From contig NZ_JAAOJA010000013.1 in NCBI RefSeq assembly GCF_013184545.1, forward strand, positions 62,001-126,000: a stretch of 64,000 nt of DNA, read 5' to 3'. This stretch comes from Pseudomonas tumuqii. GTDB lineage: Bacteria > Pseudomonadota > Gammaproteobacteria > Pseudomonadales > Pseudomonadaceae. Position 1 is the first letter of the stretch. Each line of letters begins with the position of its first letter. A model generated the notes under the pieces. It did no database searches and had not been told where the DNA came from. It saw nothing but the letters and a program-made list of their open reading frames with translations. Both the position numbers and the translations under genes were made by a program. Below, piece after piece: positions 8,705-17,026 of this stretch.

Positions 8705-11185
8705 ATGTCGCAAGTCACGGTGAAAGAACTGGCCCAAGTGGTCGACACACCGGTAGAGCGCCTGCTGCAGCAGATGCGTGAGGCGGGTTTGCCGCACAGC
8801 AGTGCCGAGCAAGTTGTTACCGATAACGAGAAGCAGGCTTTGCTTGCGCATCTCAAGAGCAGCCACGGCGTCAAGGTTGAAGAGCCGCGCAAGATTACCT
8901 TGCAGCGCAAAACTACCAGCACCTTGCGGGTAGCGGGTAGCAAGACCATCAGCGTTGAAGTGCGCAAGAAGAAAACCTTCGTCAAGCGCAGTCCTGAAGA
9001 GATCGAGGCCGAGAAGCAGCGTGAGCTGGCTGAGCAGCGTGCGGTCGCCGAAGCGGCGCGGGTCAAGGCTGAAGAAGAAGCCAAACGCCGCGCGGCTGAG
9101 CAAGCCCAGCCTGCGGTCGCTGGAGTCAAGAGCGACGCAGTTGCGGCTGCGGTTGTGGCACCAGTCGAGTTGCCGGTGGTCGCTGCGGTAGTTGAAGAGC
9201 GCAAGAAAGACGAGCCGCGCCGTCCCGACAAGCCGCGTAATGAAGATGCCGATCGTCGTGGTGATCGCAAGACCACCCAGCATCGTCCTGCGGTCAAGGA
9301 AAAGGCGCCGGCTCCCCGTGTGGCGCCGCGCAGCATCGACGAAGAAAGCGACAGCCACCGTCGTGGTGGGCGCGGTAAGTCCAAGCTGAAGAAGCGCAAT
9401 CAGCATGGCTTCCAGAGCCCGACCGGGCCGGTCGTACGTGATGTCGCCATCGGCGAAACCATCACCGTCGGTGAGTTGGCTCAGCAGATGTCGGTTAAGG
9501 CTGCCGAAGTCATCAAGTTCATGTTCAAGCTGGGCACCCCGGTGACCATCAACCAGGTACTGGATCAGGAAACTGCCCAGTTGATCGCCGAGGAGCTAGG
9601 CCACAAGGTCAAGCTGGTCAGTGACAACGCCCTGGAAGATCAGTTGGCCGAGTCGCTGAAGTTTGAAGGTGAAACCTTCTCCCGTGCGCCGGTTGTGACT
9701 GTAATGGGTCACGTCGACCACGGTAAGACGTCGCTGCTCGACTATATCCGTCGCGCCAAAGTGGCTGCTGGCGAAGCCGGTGGCATCACTCAGCACATCG
9801 GTGCTTACCACGTCGAAACCGATCGTGGCATGGTCACCTTCCTCGATACCCCGGGTCACGCTGCGTTTACCGCCATGCGTGCCCGTGGTGCCCAGGCGAC
9901 CGATATCGTGATTCTGGTGGTGGCGGCGGACGACGGCGTGATGCCGCAAACCGTTGAAGCCGTTCAGCATGCCAAGGCCGCCGGGGTTCCGTTGGTCGTT
10001 GCAGTGAACAAGATCGACAAGCCGGGTGCCGATCTCGATCGCATTCGTAGCGAGCTCTCCGTTCACGGTGTTACGTCCGAAGAGTGGGGCGGTGATACGC
10101 CGTTCGTTTCGGTCTCGGCGAAAGTCGGTACCGGCGTCGACGAGTTGCTCGAAGCCGTCCTGTTGCAAGCCGAAGTTCTCGAACTGAAGGCCACTCCGTC
10201 CGCTCCTGGGCGTGGTGTGGTGGTTGAATCGCGTCTCGACAAAGGTCGTGGTCCGGTTGCCACCGTTCTGGTTCAGGACGGTACGCTGCGTCAGGGCGAC
10301 ATGATTCTGGTCGGCTCGAACTACGGCCGTATCCGCGCCATGCTCGATGAAAACGGCAAGGCCATCAAGGAAGCGGGTCCGTCGATTCCGGTCGAGATCC
10401 TCGGCCTGGACGGCACTCCGGAAGCGGGCGACGAGATGAGCGTGCTGACTGACGAGAAGAAGGCCCGTGAAGTGGCCATGTTCCGTCAAGGCAAGTTCCG
10501 CGAAGTCAAGCTGGCCCGTGCTCACGCCGGCAAGCTCGAGAACATCTTCGAGAACATGGGCCAGGAGGAGAAGAAGACGCTCAATATCGTCCTCAAATCC
10601 GACGTCCGTGGTTCGCTGGAAGCGTTGCAAGGCTCGCTCGGTGGTCTGGGTAACGACGAAGTGCAAGTGCGTGTGGTCGGTGGCGGCGTCGGTGGTATCA
10701 CCGAATCCGATGCCAACCTGGCGCTGGCCTCCAACGCGGTACTGTTCGGCTTCAACGTGCGGGCCGATGCCGGCGCGCGCAAGATCGTCGAGCAGGAAGG
10801 TCTGGATATGCGTTACTACAACGTGATCTACGACATCATCGAAGACGTCAAGAAGGCCCTGACCGGCATGCTCGGCAGCGATGTTCGCGAGAACATCCTG
10901 GGTATCGCCGAAGTGCGTGACGTGTTCCGTTCGCCGAAGTTCGGCGCGGTCGCCGGTTGCATGGTGACCGAGGGTGTCGTGCACCGTAACCGTCCGATTC
11001 GCGTGCTGCGCGACGACGTGGTGATCTTCGAGGGTGAGCTGGAGTCCCTGCGCCGCTTCAAGGACGACATGTCTGAGGTGCGTGCCGGCATGGAGTGCGG
11101 TATCGGCGTGAAGAGCTACAACGACGTCAAGGTCGGCGACAAGATCGAAGTGTTCGAGAAGGTCCAAGTGGCTCGTAGCCTGTAA
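8705..11185 (+). CDS. infB: translation initiation factor IF-2
   Basis: IF-2 is the GTPase that brings fMet-tRNA to the 30S P-site and promotes subunit joining. The 826-residue product has the N-terminal IF2_N helix domain, a long Lys/Glu/Arg/Ala-rich linker (about 90-225), a second IF2_N segment, and the G domain with GHVDHGKT (residues 335-342), DTPGH and NKID. Domains II, III and the fMet-binding C2 domain follow. ATG 8705 is preceded by GAGGAGAG. It sits 26 bp after nusA in the conserved operon. Confidence 0.97.
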   Translation: MSQVTVKELAQVVDTPVERLLQQMREAGLPHSSAEQVVTDNEKQALLAHLKSSHGVKVEEPRKITLQRKTTSTLRVAGSKTISVEVRKKKTFVKRSPEEIEAEKQRELAEQRAVAEAARVKAEEEAKRRAAEQAQPAVAGVKSDAVAAAVVAPVELPVVAAVVEERKKDEPRRPDKPRNEDADRRGDRKTTQHRPAVKEKAPAPRVAPRSIDEESDSHRRGGRGKSKLKKRNQHGFQSPTGPVVRDVAIGETITVGELAQQMSVKAAEVIKFMFKLGTPVTINQVLDQETAQLIAEELGHKVKLVSDNALEDQLAESLKFEGETFSRAPVVTVMGHVDHGKTSLLDYIRRAKVAAGEAGGITQHIGAYHVETDRGMVTFLDTPGHAAFTAMRARGAQATDIVILVVAADDGVMPQTVEAVQHAKAAGVPLVVAVNKIDKPGADLDRIRSELSVHGVTSEEWGGDTPFVSVSAKVGTGVDELLEAVLLQAEVLELKATPSAPGRGVVVESRLDKGRGPVATVLVQDGTLRQGDMILVGSNYGRIRAMLDENGKAIKEAGPSIPVEILGLDGTPEAGDEMSVLTDEKKAREVAMFRQGKFREVKLARAHAGKLENIFENMGQEEKKTLNIVLKSDVRGSLEALQGSLGGLGNDEVQVRVVGGGVGGITESDANLALASNAVLFGFNVRADAGARKIVEQEGLDMRYYNVIYDIIEDVKKALTGMLGSDVRENILGIAEVRDVFRSPKFGAVAGCMVTEGVVHRNRPIRVLRDDVVIFEGELESLRRFKDDMSEVRAGMECGIGVKSYNDVKVGDKIEVFEKVQVARSL

Positions 11186-11204
11186 GGCGCGAGTTGCAAC
11201 ATGC

Positions 11205-11239
11205 AACGCCCGGCCCTGCTTTTGCTCGGCCGGGCGTTT
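11205..11239 (+). terminator. terminator-like hairpin between infB and rbfA
   Basis: AACGCCCGGCC (11205-11215) pairs with GGCCGGGCGTT (11228-11238) across a 12-nt loop, but only a short T-run (TTTG) follows. It probably attenuates transcription from infB into rbfA rather than stopping it, since rbfA and truB normally belong to this operon. Confidence 0.55.
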
Positions 11240-11295
11240 GCCGCTTTTAGGTCCGACGCTTTTCGGGGCGTCGTGGCGAGTGGAAGGTAGTAGAA

Positions 11296-11703
11296 ATGGC
11301 CAAAGAATATAGCCGTGCCCAGCGTATCGGCGACCAGATGCAGCGTGAACTGGCGCAATTGATTCGTCTGGAAATCAAGGACCCGCGCCTCGGCGGGCTG
11401 GTAACCATTACCGCGGTGGAAGTCAGCCGCGATGCCAGTCATGCCAAGGTGTTCGTCACCGTGATGGGCGCTGAGCCAGTGGAAGGCGTCGATCGCGTGG
11501 CGCAAAGCGTCAAGGTGCTCAACGATGCCAGCGGTTTCCTGCGCATGCAGTTGGGTAAGGCAATGAAGCTGCGTAGCGTGCCCAACCTGCGTTTTCATTA
11601 CGACGAAAGCGTCATCCGTGGCGCGCAACTGTCGGCATTGATCGAGCGCGCCGTCAGCGAAGACAGCGCCCATGCTGGCGACAACACCGAAGCCAAGGAG
11701 TAA
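11296..11703 (+). CDS. rbfA: 30S ribosome-binding factor RbfA
   Basis: RbfA binds the 5' end helix of 16S rRNA and is needed for late 30S maturation and cold adaptation. The 135-residue product has the compact KH-like fold signature: the N-terminal helix with RIGDQMQRELAQLI, the DPRLGG segment, then AKVFVTVMG and LRFHYDESV. It starts at ATG 11296 and ends 4 bp before the truB start; the truB ribosome-binding site AAGGAG lies in the last codons of rbfA. Confidence 0.96.
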   Translation: MAKEYSRAQRIGDQMQRELAQLIRLEIKDPRLGGLVTITAVEVSRDASHAKVFVTVMGAEPVEGVDRVAQSVKVLNDASGFLRMQLGKAMKLRSVPNLRFHYDESVIRGAQLSALIERAVSEDSAHAGDNTEAKE

Positions 11704-11707
11704 GCCC

Positions 11708-12625
11708 GTGGCCCAGGTGAAACGTATTCGTCGTCCGGTCGATGGCATCATCCTGCTGGATAAGCCGCGCGGTTTCAGCTCCAACGCGGCGCTGCAGAAA
11801 GTGCGCTCGTTGCTCAATGCCGAGAAGGCCGGGCATACCGGCAGTCTCGACCCGCTGGCCACCGGCGTATTGCCGCTGTGCTTCGGCGAGGCGACCAAGT
11901 TCTCGCAGTATTTGCTGGATGCCGACAAAGGCTATGAAACCCTGATGCAACTGGGCGTCACCACCACCACCGCCGATGCCGAAGGCGAAGTGCTGGAGCG
12001 TCGTCCGGTGACCGTTGGTCGTGCCGATATCGAGGCCCTGTTGCCGCGTTTTCGCGGTGAAATCAGCCAGATACCGCCGATGTATTCGGCGCTCAAGCGC
12101 GATGGCCAGCCGCTGTACAAGCTCGCCCGTGCCGGTGAGGTGGTGGAGCGCGAGCCGCGTTCTGTTACTATTGCGCGCTTGGAATTACTGAGCTGCGAGG
12201 CGGAGCAGGCGCGCCTGGCGGTCGATTGCACAAAAGGCACCTATATCCGCACCCTGGTCGAGGATATCGGCCATCTGCTCGGTTGCGGCGCCCATGTTGC
12301 AGAGCTGCGCAGGACTAAAGCCGGGCCTTTTACACTGGCCCAGACCGTTAGCCTGGAAGCGCTGGAGCAGGCCCATGCCGAAGGCGGTCATGAAGCCGTC
12401 GATCGCTTTCTGCTGCCGGTGGACAGTGGCCTGCAGCATTGGCCGCTGTTGCAGTTCTCCGAGCACAGTTCGTTTTACTGGCTGCAAGGGCAGCCGGTAC
12501 GCGCACCGGAAGCGCCGAAGTTCGGCATGGTGCGGGTACAGGATCACAATGGCCGCTTCATCGGTATCGGTGAAGTGAGCGAAGACGGGCGCATTGCGCC
12601 GCGTCGCTTGATTCGGTCGGCATGA
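11708..12625 (+). CDS. truB: tRNA pseudouridine(55) synthase TruB
   Basis: TruB makes pseudouridine 55 in the T-loop of nearly all tRNAs and also acts as a tRNA chaperone. The catalytic aspartate is D48 in AGHTGSLDPLATGVLP, and the thumb loop and the RNA-binding KGTYIRTLVEDIG motif are present. GTG 11708 is chosen because it follows AAGGAG by 7 nt and yields MAQVKRIRR, the Pseudomonas N-terminus. The 305-residue length is normal. It is probably translationally coupled to rbfA. Confidence 0.96.
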   Translation: MAQVKRIRRPVDGIILLDKPRGFSSNAALQKVRSLLNAEKAGHTGSLDPLATGVLPLCFGEATKFSQYLLDADKGYETLMQLGVTTTTADAEGEVLERRPVTVGRADIEALLPRFRGEISQIPPMYSALKRDGQPLYKLARAGEVVEREPRSVTIARLELLSCEAEQARLAVDCTKGTYIRTLVEDIGHLLGCGAHVAELRRTKAGPFTLAQTVSLEALEQAHAEGGHEAVDRFLLPVDSGLQHWPLLQFSEHSSFYWLQGQPVRAPEAPKFGMVRVQDHNGRFIGIGEVSEDGRIAPRRLIRSA

Positions 12626-12777
12626 CCGTAGCGGAGCGTCGAAAATTCAGGTTTTCGGCATTCCGTACCGAGGGTGGCTGTTAATAGGCACGGTCATTCC
12701 TCACTTGAAAACACGGGAAGCGATTCCCGGCCTATTGCAACTGTTTCGGCGGTTGCCTAACTGAGAGGATTGCCCAC

Positions 12778-13047
12778 ATGGCACTCAGCGTTGAAGAAAA
12801 AGCCCAGATCGTTAACGACTACAAGCAAGCTGAAGGCGACACCGGTAGCCCGGAAGTGCAAGTTGCACTGCTGTCCGCCAACATCAACAAGCTGCAAGGC
12901 CACTTCAAGGCCAACGGTAAAGACCACCACTCGCGTCGTGGCCTGATCCGCATGGTTAACCAGCGTCGCAAGTTGCTGGATTACCTGAAAGGCAAGGACG
13001 CCAGTCGTTACAGCGCCCTGATCGGTCGCCTGGGTCTGCGTCGCTAA
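12778..13047 (+). CDS. rpsO: 30S ribosomal protein S15
   Basis: S15 is a primary 16S rRNA-binding protein of the central domain. The 89-residue sequence is a full-length match to the family, with the GDTGSPEVQVALL loop and the HHSRRGL RNA-binding segment. It starts at ATG 12778 after GAGAGG. The 152-bp leader contains a short hairpin (CGGGAA/TTCCCG); S15 represses its own mRNA in several bacteria, so this leader is a candidate autoregulatory site. A terminator follows before pnp. Confidence 0.97.
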   Translation: MALSVEEKAQIVNDYKQAEGDTGSPEVQVALLSANINKLQGHFKANGKDHHSRRGLIRMVNQRRKLLDYLKGKDASRYSALIGRLGLRR

Positions 13048-13074
13048 GCAATGCTTACGCGTAGCTGACTGCCG

Positions 13075-13117
13075 AAGCTGGAAGTGGGGTTTAGCCCTGC
13101 TTCCAGCTTTTGCTTTT
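13075..13117 (+). terminator. intrinsic terminator between rpsO and pnp
   Basis: AAGCTGGAAG (13075-13084) pairs with CTTCCAGCTT (13100-13109); the 15-nt loop has an inner GGG/CCC pairing. It is followed by TTTTGCTTTTG. It ends most rpsO transcripts, with partial read-through to pnp expected by analogy with E. coli. Confidence 0.85.
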
Positions 13118-13187
13118 GCGCATTAGGTGTTTTGGACGGCCTCGGGTTCGACTCCCGCAACCGCCCGCGAATTCAGCAAGACCCGTC

Positions 13188-13209
13188 GCATTGGCGCAGA
13201 CGCCGATGC
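13188..13209 (+). promoter_or_regulatory. stem-loop in the pnp leader
   Basis: GCATTGGCG (13188-13196), loop CAGA and CGCCGATGC (13201-13209) form a 9-bp stem with one G-U pair, 50 nt ahead of the pnp start. In E. coli a double-stranded pnp leader is cut by RNase III and then bound by PNPase to repress itself. This stem is shorter and its role is inferred only from position. Confidence 0.4.
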
Positions 13210-13259
13210 AACGGATGTAAGAACCGCTTTCCCCAAAGGCAATAGAGAAGGAAAACACC

Positions 13260-15365
13260 GTGAACCCGGTAATCAAGAAATTCCAGTTCGGTCAATCGAC
13301 CGTTACCCTCGAGACTGGCCGTATCGCCCGTCAAGCCTCCGGCGCAGTGCTGGTCACCGTTGATGACGACGTCAGCGTATTGGTGACCGTGGTCGGCGCC
13401 AAGACGGCTGATCCAAGCAAGGGCTTCTTCCCGCTGTCCGTGCACTACCAGGAAAAAACCTACGCAGCCGGCAAGATTCCTGGCGGCTTCTTCAAGCGTG
13501 AAGGCCGTCCGTCCGAGAAAGAGACCCTGACCTCGCGTCTGATCGACCGTCCGATCCGTCCGCTGTTCCCGGAAGGCTTCATGAACGAAGTGCAGGTTGT
13601 CTGCACCGTGGTTTCCACCAGCAAGAAGACCGATCCGGACGTCGCTGCGATGATCGGTACCTCGGCCGCCCTGGCGATCTCCGGCATCCCGTTCGATGGC
13701 CCGATCGGCGCTGCGCGCGTGGCCTTCCACGAGAGCACCGGCTACCTGCTCAACCCAACCTATGAGCAGCAGAAAGCATCCAGCCTGGACATGGTCGTGG
13801 CCGGTACCGAAGACGCCGTGCTGATGGTCGAATCCGAAGCCAAAGAGCTGACCGAAGACCAGATGCTCGGCGCCGTACTGTTCGCCCACGAAGAGTTCCA
13901 GGTGGTGATCAAAGCCGTCAAGGAACTGGCTGCCGAAGCCGCCAAGCCGACTTGGGATTGGCAGCCGAAGCCGGAAAACACCGCACTGCTGGCGACCATC
14001 CGCAGCGAGTTCGGTGCAGAGATTTCCCAGGCCTACACCATCAACGTCAAGCTGGACCGCTACAAGCGTCTGGGCGAACTGCGCGAGCAGATCGTCGCCA
14101 AGCTCGCCGGCGAAGAAGGCCAACCGACTGCCGCGGAAGTGAAAGAGGCTTTCGGTGAAGTTGAATACCGCACCGTACGCGAGAACATCGTCAACGGCCT
14201 GCCGCGTATCGACGGCCGCGACACCCGCACCGTGCGTCCGCTGAACATCGAAGTCGGCGTACTGCCGAAGACCCACGGTTCGGCGCTGTTCACTCGTGGC
14301 GAGACCCAGGCCCTGGTCGTTGCGACCCTGGGTACTGCGCGTGATGCCCAGCTGCTCGACACTCTCGAAGGCGAGCGCAAAGACCCCTTCATGCTGCACT
14401 ACAACTTCCCGCCGTTCTCGGTCGGCGAGTGTGGCCGCATGGGCGGTGCTGGTCGTCGCGAAATCGGTCACGGCCGTCTGGCCCGCCGCAGCATCTCGGC
14501 CATGCTGCCGAGCGCCGACGAGTTCCCGTACACCATTCGCGTGGTCTCGGAAATCACCGAGTCCAACGGCTCCAGCTCCATGGCTTCGGTCTGTGGTGCT
14601 TCCCTGGCGCTGATGGATGCCGGTGTACCGATGAAGGCACCGGTTGCCGGTATCGCCATGGGCCTGGTCAAGGACGGCGAGAAGTTCGCCGTGCTGACCG
14701 ACATCCTCGGCGACGAAGATCACCTGGGCGACATGGACTTCAAGGTAGCCGGTACCGCCAAGGGTGTGACCGCGCTGCAGATGGACATCAAGATCAAGGG
14801 CATCACCGAAGAAATCATGGAAATCGCCCTGGGCCAAGCCCTGGAAGCGCGCCTGAATATCCTCGGCCAGATGAACCAGATCCTCGCCACGTCGCGTAGC
14901 GAACTGTCGGCCAACGCACCGACCATGATCGCGATGAAGATCGACACCGACAAGATCCGTGACGTGATCGGCAAGGGTGGCGCGACCATCCGCGCCATCT
15001 GCGAAGAAACCAAGGCTTCGATCGACATCGAAGACGACGGCACCATCAAGATCTTCGGCGAAACCAAGGAAGCGGCAGAGGCGGCGCGCCAGCGCGTCCT
15101 CGGCATCACCGCGGAAGCCGAGATCGGCAAGATCTACGTCGGCAAGGTCGAGCGCATCGTCGACTTCGGCGCCTTCGTCAACATCCTGCCGGGCAAGGAC
15201 GGCCTGGTGCACATCTCGATGCTGAGCGATCAGCGGGTCGAGAAGGTCACCGACATTCTCAAGGAAGGTCAGGAAGTGAAGGTACTGGTACTGGACGTGG
15301 ACAACCGCGGCCGTATCAAGCTGTCGATAAAAGACGTGGCAGCAGCGGAAGCCTCGGGCGTCTAA
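13260..15365 (+). CDS. pnp: polyribonucleotide nucleotidyltransferase (PNPase)
   Basis: PNPase is the phosphorolytic 3'-5' exoribonuclease of the RNA degradosome. The 701-residue product has two RNase PH domains (about 1-220 and 310-545) separated by a helical domain, then a KH domain (about 555-615, with IGKGGATIRAI) and an S1 domain (about 620-690, with VGKVERIVDFGAFVNILPG). The start is GTG 13260 following AGAAGGAAA, giving MNPVIKKFQFGQS as in other pseudomonads. It has a strong terminator downstream. Confidence 0.97.
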   Translation: MNPVIKKFQFGQSTVTLETGRIARQASGAVLVTVDDDVSVLVTVVGAKTADPSKGFFPLSVHYQEKTYAAGKIPGGFFKREGRPSEKETLTSRLIDRPIRPLFPEGFMNEVQVVCTVVSTSKKTDPDVAAMIGTSAALAISGIPFDGPIGAARVAFHESTGYLLNPTYEQQKASSLDMVVAGTEDAVLMVESEAKELTEDQMLGAVLFAHEEFQVVIKAVKELAAEAAKPTWDWQPKPENTALLATIRSEFGAEISQAYTINVKLDRYKRLGELREQIVAKLAGEEGQPTAAEVKEAFGEVEYRTVRENIVNGLPRIDGRDTRTVRPLNIEVGVLPKTHGSALFTRGETQALVVATLGTARDAQLLDTLEGERKDPFMLHYNFPPFSVGECGRMGGAGRREIGHGRLARRSISAMLPSADEFPYTIRVVSEITESNGSSSMASVCGASLALMDAGVPMKAPVAGIAMGLVKDGEKFAVLTDILGDEDHLGDMDFKVAGTAKGVTALQMDIKIKGITEEIMEIALGQALEARLNILGQMNQILATSRSELSANAPTMIAMKIDTDKIRDVIGKGGATIRAICEETKASIDIEDDGTIKIFGETKEAAEAARQRVLGITAEAEIGKIYVGKVERIVDFGAFVNILPGKDGLVHISMLSDQRVEKVTDILKEGQEVKVLVLDVDNRGRIKLSIKDVAAAEASGV

Positions 15366-15387
15366 TCACCCCCGCGCTTCACACCAA

Positions 15388-15420
15388 GAAAGAGGGCTCC
15401 TTGCGGGGCCCTCTTTTTTT
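15388..15420 (+). terminator. strong intrinsic terminator after pnp
   Basis: A 12-bp stem (AGAGGGCTCC with GGGGCCCTCT plus flanking A-T pairs, loop TTGC at 15401-15404) runs straight into an eight-base T-run. It closes the rimP-pnp region. Confidence 0.92.
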
Positions 15421-15507
15421 TCGAGTAGGTTTTCCGCCGCGATGGCATGCTGATGGCGGCGAATGACTTGGGCTGGGAGTCGTGCAATTTGCCCGAGAGA
15501 ATGGAGT

Positions 15508-15530
15508 CGAGCATGCAGGTTGCATGCTCG
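15508..15530. promoter_or_regulatory. perfect 10-bp palindrome upstream of the BON-domain gene
   Basis: CGAGCATGCA and TGCATGCTCG flank GGT. It lies 145 bp ahead of the BON gene, between the pnp terminator and an A+T-rich stretch (15540-15595) that may hold the promoter. It could be an operator or a small hairpin; there is no T-run. Nothing else is recognised in the 310-bp gap 15366-15675. Confidence 0.35.
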
Positions 15531-15675
15531 TGTTGCGCTTGGCGTTAACTTAAGTTGTTGATAGATAAAGGTTTAAAGTATATTTAAGGGTTGGCGTATG
15601 GCTTGCAAGAGTACTGCAGAGGCTGCGGCTCGGAATGGCCCGCAGTGAGTTTTCAACCTACAGGAGTGGATACCC

Positions 15676-16041
15676 ATGAAGACCCCAGTCAATAAAATGT
15701 CCTTTGCCGCCATCGCAGCAGTTCTCAGCCTGTCGCTTGCGGGTAGTGCTTTGGCCGATAACAGCACTGTCGTGCAGCCGACCCTGCTGGCAGCCAATGC
15801 CACCATGGACAAGGCTGAAGAGGCGGTGTCCGATACCTGGATCACCGGTAAGGTGAAGTCGACCTTGCTGGGTGATACCAGCCTCAGCGGCCTGGATATC
15901 AAAGTTGAAACCAACAAGGGAGTGGTCTCCCTTTCCGGGCTGGTTGGCAGTGATGCCGAGCGTGACCTGGCAATTGCCAAGACCAAAGCAATCAAAGGTG
16001 TTGCCGCTGTGTCTGCCGATGGTCTGAAATCTGCCGAGTAG
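15676..16041 (+). CDS. periplasmic BON-domain protein (OsmY-like)
   Basis: The 121-residue product has a Sec signal peptide (MKTPVNKMSFAAIAAVLSLS, ending near SALA-DN) followed by one BON domain (about 45-118) with the typical WITGKVKSTLL and GVVSLSGLVGSDAERDLAI pattern. BON proteins bind phospholipid surfaces and are often induced by osmotic or envelope stress; E. coli OsmY has two such domains, this one has one. AGGAG lies 9 nt before the start. It is followed by a CsbD-family gene, so the pair looks like a general stress unit. Confidence 0.85.
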   Translation: MKTPVNKMSFAAIAAVLSLSLAGSALADNSTVVQPTLLAANATMDKAEEAVSDTWITGKVKSTLLGDTSLSGLDIKVETNKGVVSLSGLVGSDAERDLAIAKTKAIKGVAAVSADGLKSAE

Positions 16042-16112
16042 GCCCTGACGTGAATCATCGGGCTCGACAGATTCGATTCGGGCCTGATGTCGCCACGCAC
16101 GAGGACAATCGC

Positions 16113-16310
16113 ATGATTGCCGACGTGATCAAAGGTAAGTGGAAGCAGATCCAGGGGCGTATCAAGGAGCGTTGGGGCAACCTGACCGACGATGATCTGG
16201 ACGTTGCCGAAGGCCATAGCGAATACCTGGCCGGCAAGCTGCGGGAGCGTTACGGCTGGACCGAGGAAAAGGCCCAGGACGAGCTACGTGACTTCAGCCG
16301 CAAGCTGTAA
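16113..16310 (+). CDS. CsbD-family stress protein (YjbJ-like)
   Basis: The 65-residue hydrophilic product matches the CsbD family throughout: KGKWKQIQGRIKERWGNLTDDDLD, then a segment ending in a Trp-Thr-Glu-Glu-Lys-Ala helix. Members are abundant small proteins induced in stationary phase or stress, with no known molecular function. ATG 16113 is chosen because GAGGAC lies 6 nt upstream; an in-frame ATG at 16050 adds a non-conserved Arg/His-rich extension. A strong terminator follows directly. Confidence 0.88.
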   Translation: MIADVIKGKWKQIQGRIKERWGNLTDDDLDVAEGHSEYLAGKLRERYGWTEEKAQDELRDFSRKL

Positions 16311-16325
16311 GCACAAACGCTCGAC

Positions 16326-16362
16326 AACCAAGCCCCGCGGGCGATACCCGCGGGGCTTGGTT
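16326..16362. terminator. 16-bp perfect hairpin, probably bidirectional terminator
   Basis: AACCAAGCCCCGCGGG (16326-16341), loop CGATA and CCCGCGGGGCTTGGTT (16347-16362) are perfectly complementary. It lies between the convergent ends of the CsbD gene (+) and the DUF2845 gene (-), 4 bp from the latter's stop, and can terminate both. Confidence 0.88.
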
Positions 16363-16366
16363 GTAT

Positions 16367-16663
16367 TCAGTTGCCGCGTTTGCTGTCGATGTCGCGCAGC
16401 CGGTTACCTTCGAAGCGCAGAAAATGGTACATGCCGTTGCGCGGGCCGTAGGTCCATTCCTCGATGGGCACTTCGTGGTGAAAACCATAGTCGTCGAGCA
16501 CTTCACGGTGGCCGAGGAAATCGCGGCTACGGGGTTCGCCGCATTTGCCGAGGACTTCGCTGGTGCTGTCGTCAGTGCTGATCAAGGCGCTGCCGCAGCG
16601 CATGGTCGCGGCCTCGAGGCTGCCGGCCACTAGCACGAGCAGGGTGGTGACAAGGACTTTCAC
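16367..16663 (-). CDS. DUF2845-family exported protein, copy 2
   Basis: The 98-residue product has a signal peptide (GTG start at 16663, MKVLVTTLLVLVAGSLEA) and a DUF2845 domain: MRCGSALIS, VLGKCGEPRSRDFLG, IEEWTYGPRNGMYHFLRFEG and NRLRDIDSKRG. The paired cysteines suggest a periplasmic disulfide. It is a tandem paralogue of the next gene upstream, identical in length. A longer in-frame start is rejected because it would bury the signal peptide. The function is unknown; the family is common in Pseudomonas envelopes. Confidence 0.8.
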   Translation of the reverse strand: MKVLVTTLLVLVAGSLEAATMRCGSALISTDDSTSEVLGKCGEPRSRDFLGHREVLDDYGFHHEVPIEEWTYGPRNGMYHFLRFEGNRLRDIDSKRGN

Positions 16664-16719
16664 AGGGCTAACCGGTTGGCCAATGAGGTGGTTCAGGCTA
16701 CCGCGCGGCCAGGCGCTTG

Positions 16720-17016
16720 TCAGCGCCCGCGTCGCCTTTCGATGCGCGTCAGGCGGTTGCCTTCGAAGGTGAGGATGGTCAGCATGCCGTTGCTTGGCCC
16801 GTAGACCCATTCTTCGATCTTCAGCTCGCGTCGCTGGTAAGGTCCGAGGGTGTAACCGACCAGGTCACGAAAAGCCGGCTCGCCGCATTTCTGCTCCACC
16901 TCGAAACTGCGGTCACCGACACTCACCAGTTGGCTGCCGCAGCGCAGGGTTTCGCCCTGCGCTGCGGGGGCGCAAGCGAGGAGCAGGGCCAGGCTGAGCT
17001 GTTTGATCGTTATCAC
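16720..17016 (-). CDS. DUF2845-family exported protein, copy 1
   Basis: The 98-residue product starts at GTG 17016 with signal peptide MITIKQLSLALLLACAPAAQ. The mature part shares with its neighbour the skeleton LRCGSxLVS, VEQKCGEPxxRDLVG, IEEWVYGPSNGMLxxLTFEG and NRLTRIERRRG. It begins 10 bp after the DUF748 gene ends and 57 bp before copy 2, so the three genes probably form one transcript. Duplication followed by divergence is clear from the alternating conserved and variable blocks. No biochemical role is known. Confidence 0.8.
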   Translation of the reverse strand: MITIKQLSLALLLACAPAAQGETLRCGSQLVSVGDRSFEVEQKCGEPAFRDLVGYTLGPYQRRELKIEEWVYGPSNGMLTILTFEGNRLTRIERRRGR

Positions 17017-17026
17017 CGCTTGGGCC

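Noticed and set aside
13138..13165. tRNA T-arm-like sequence CGGGTTCGACTCCCGC between rpsO and pnp
   Set aside because: No acceptor, D or anticodon arm can be folded around it, so it is not a tRNA; it could be chance or a very old remnant.
13173..15212. 679-residue open frame antisense to pnp
   Set aside because: Same type of antisense artefact; pnp is an unambiguous full-length gene in this interval.
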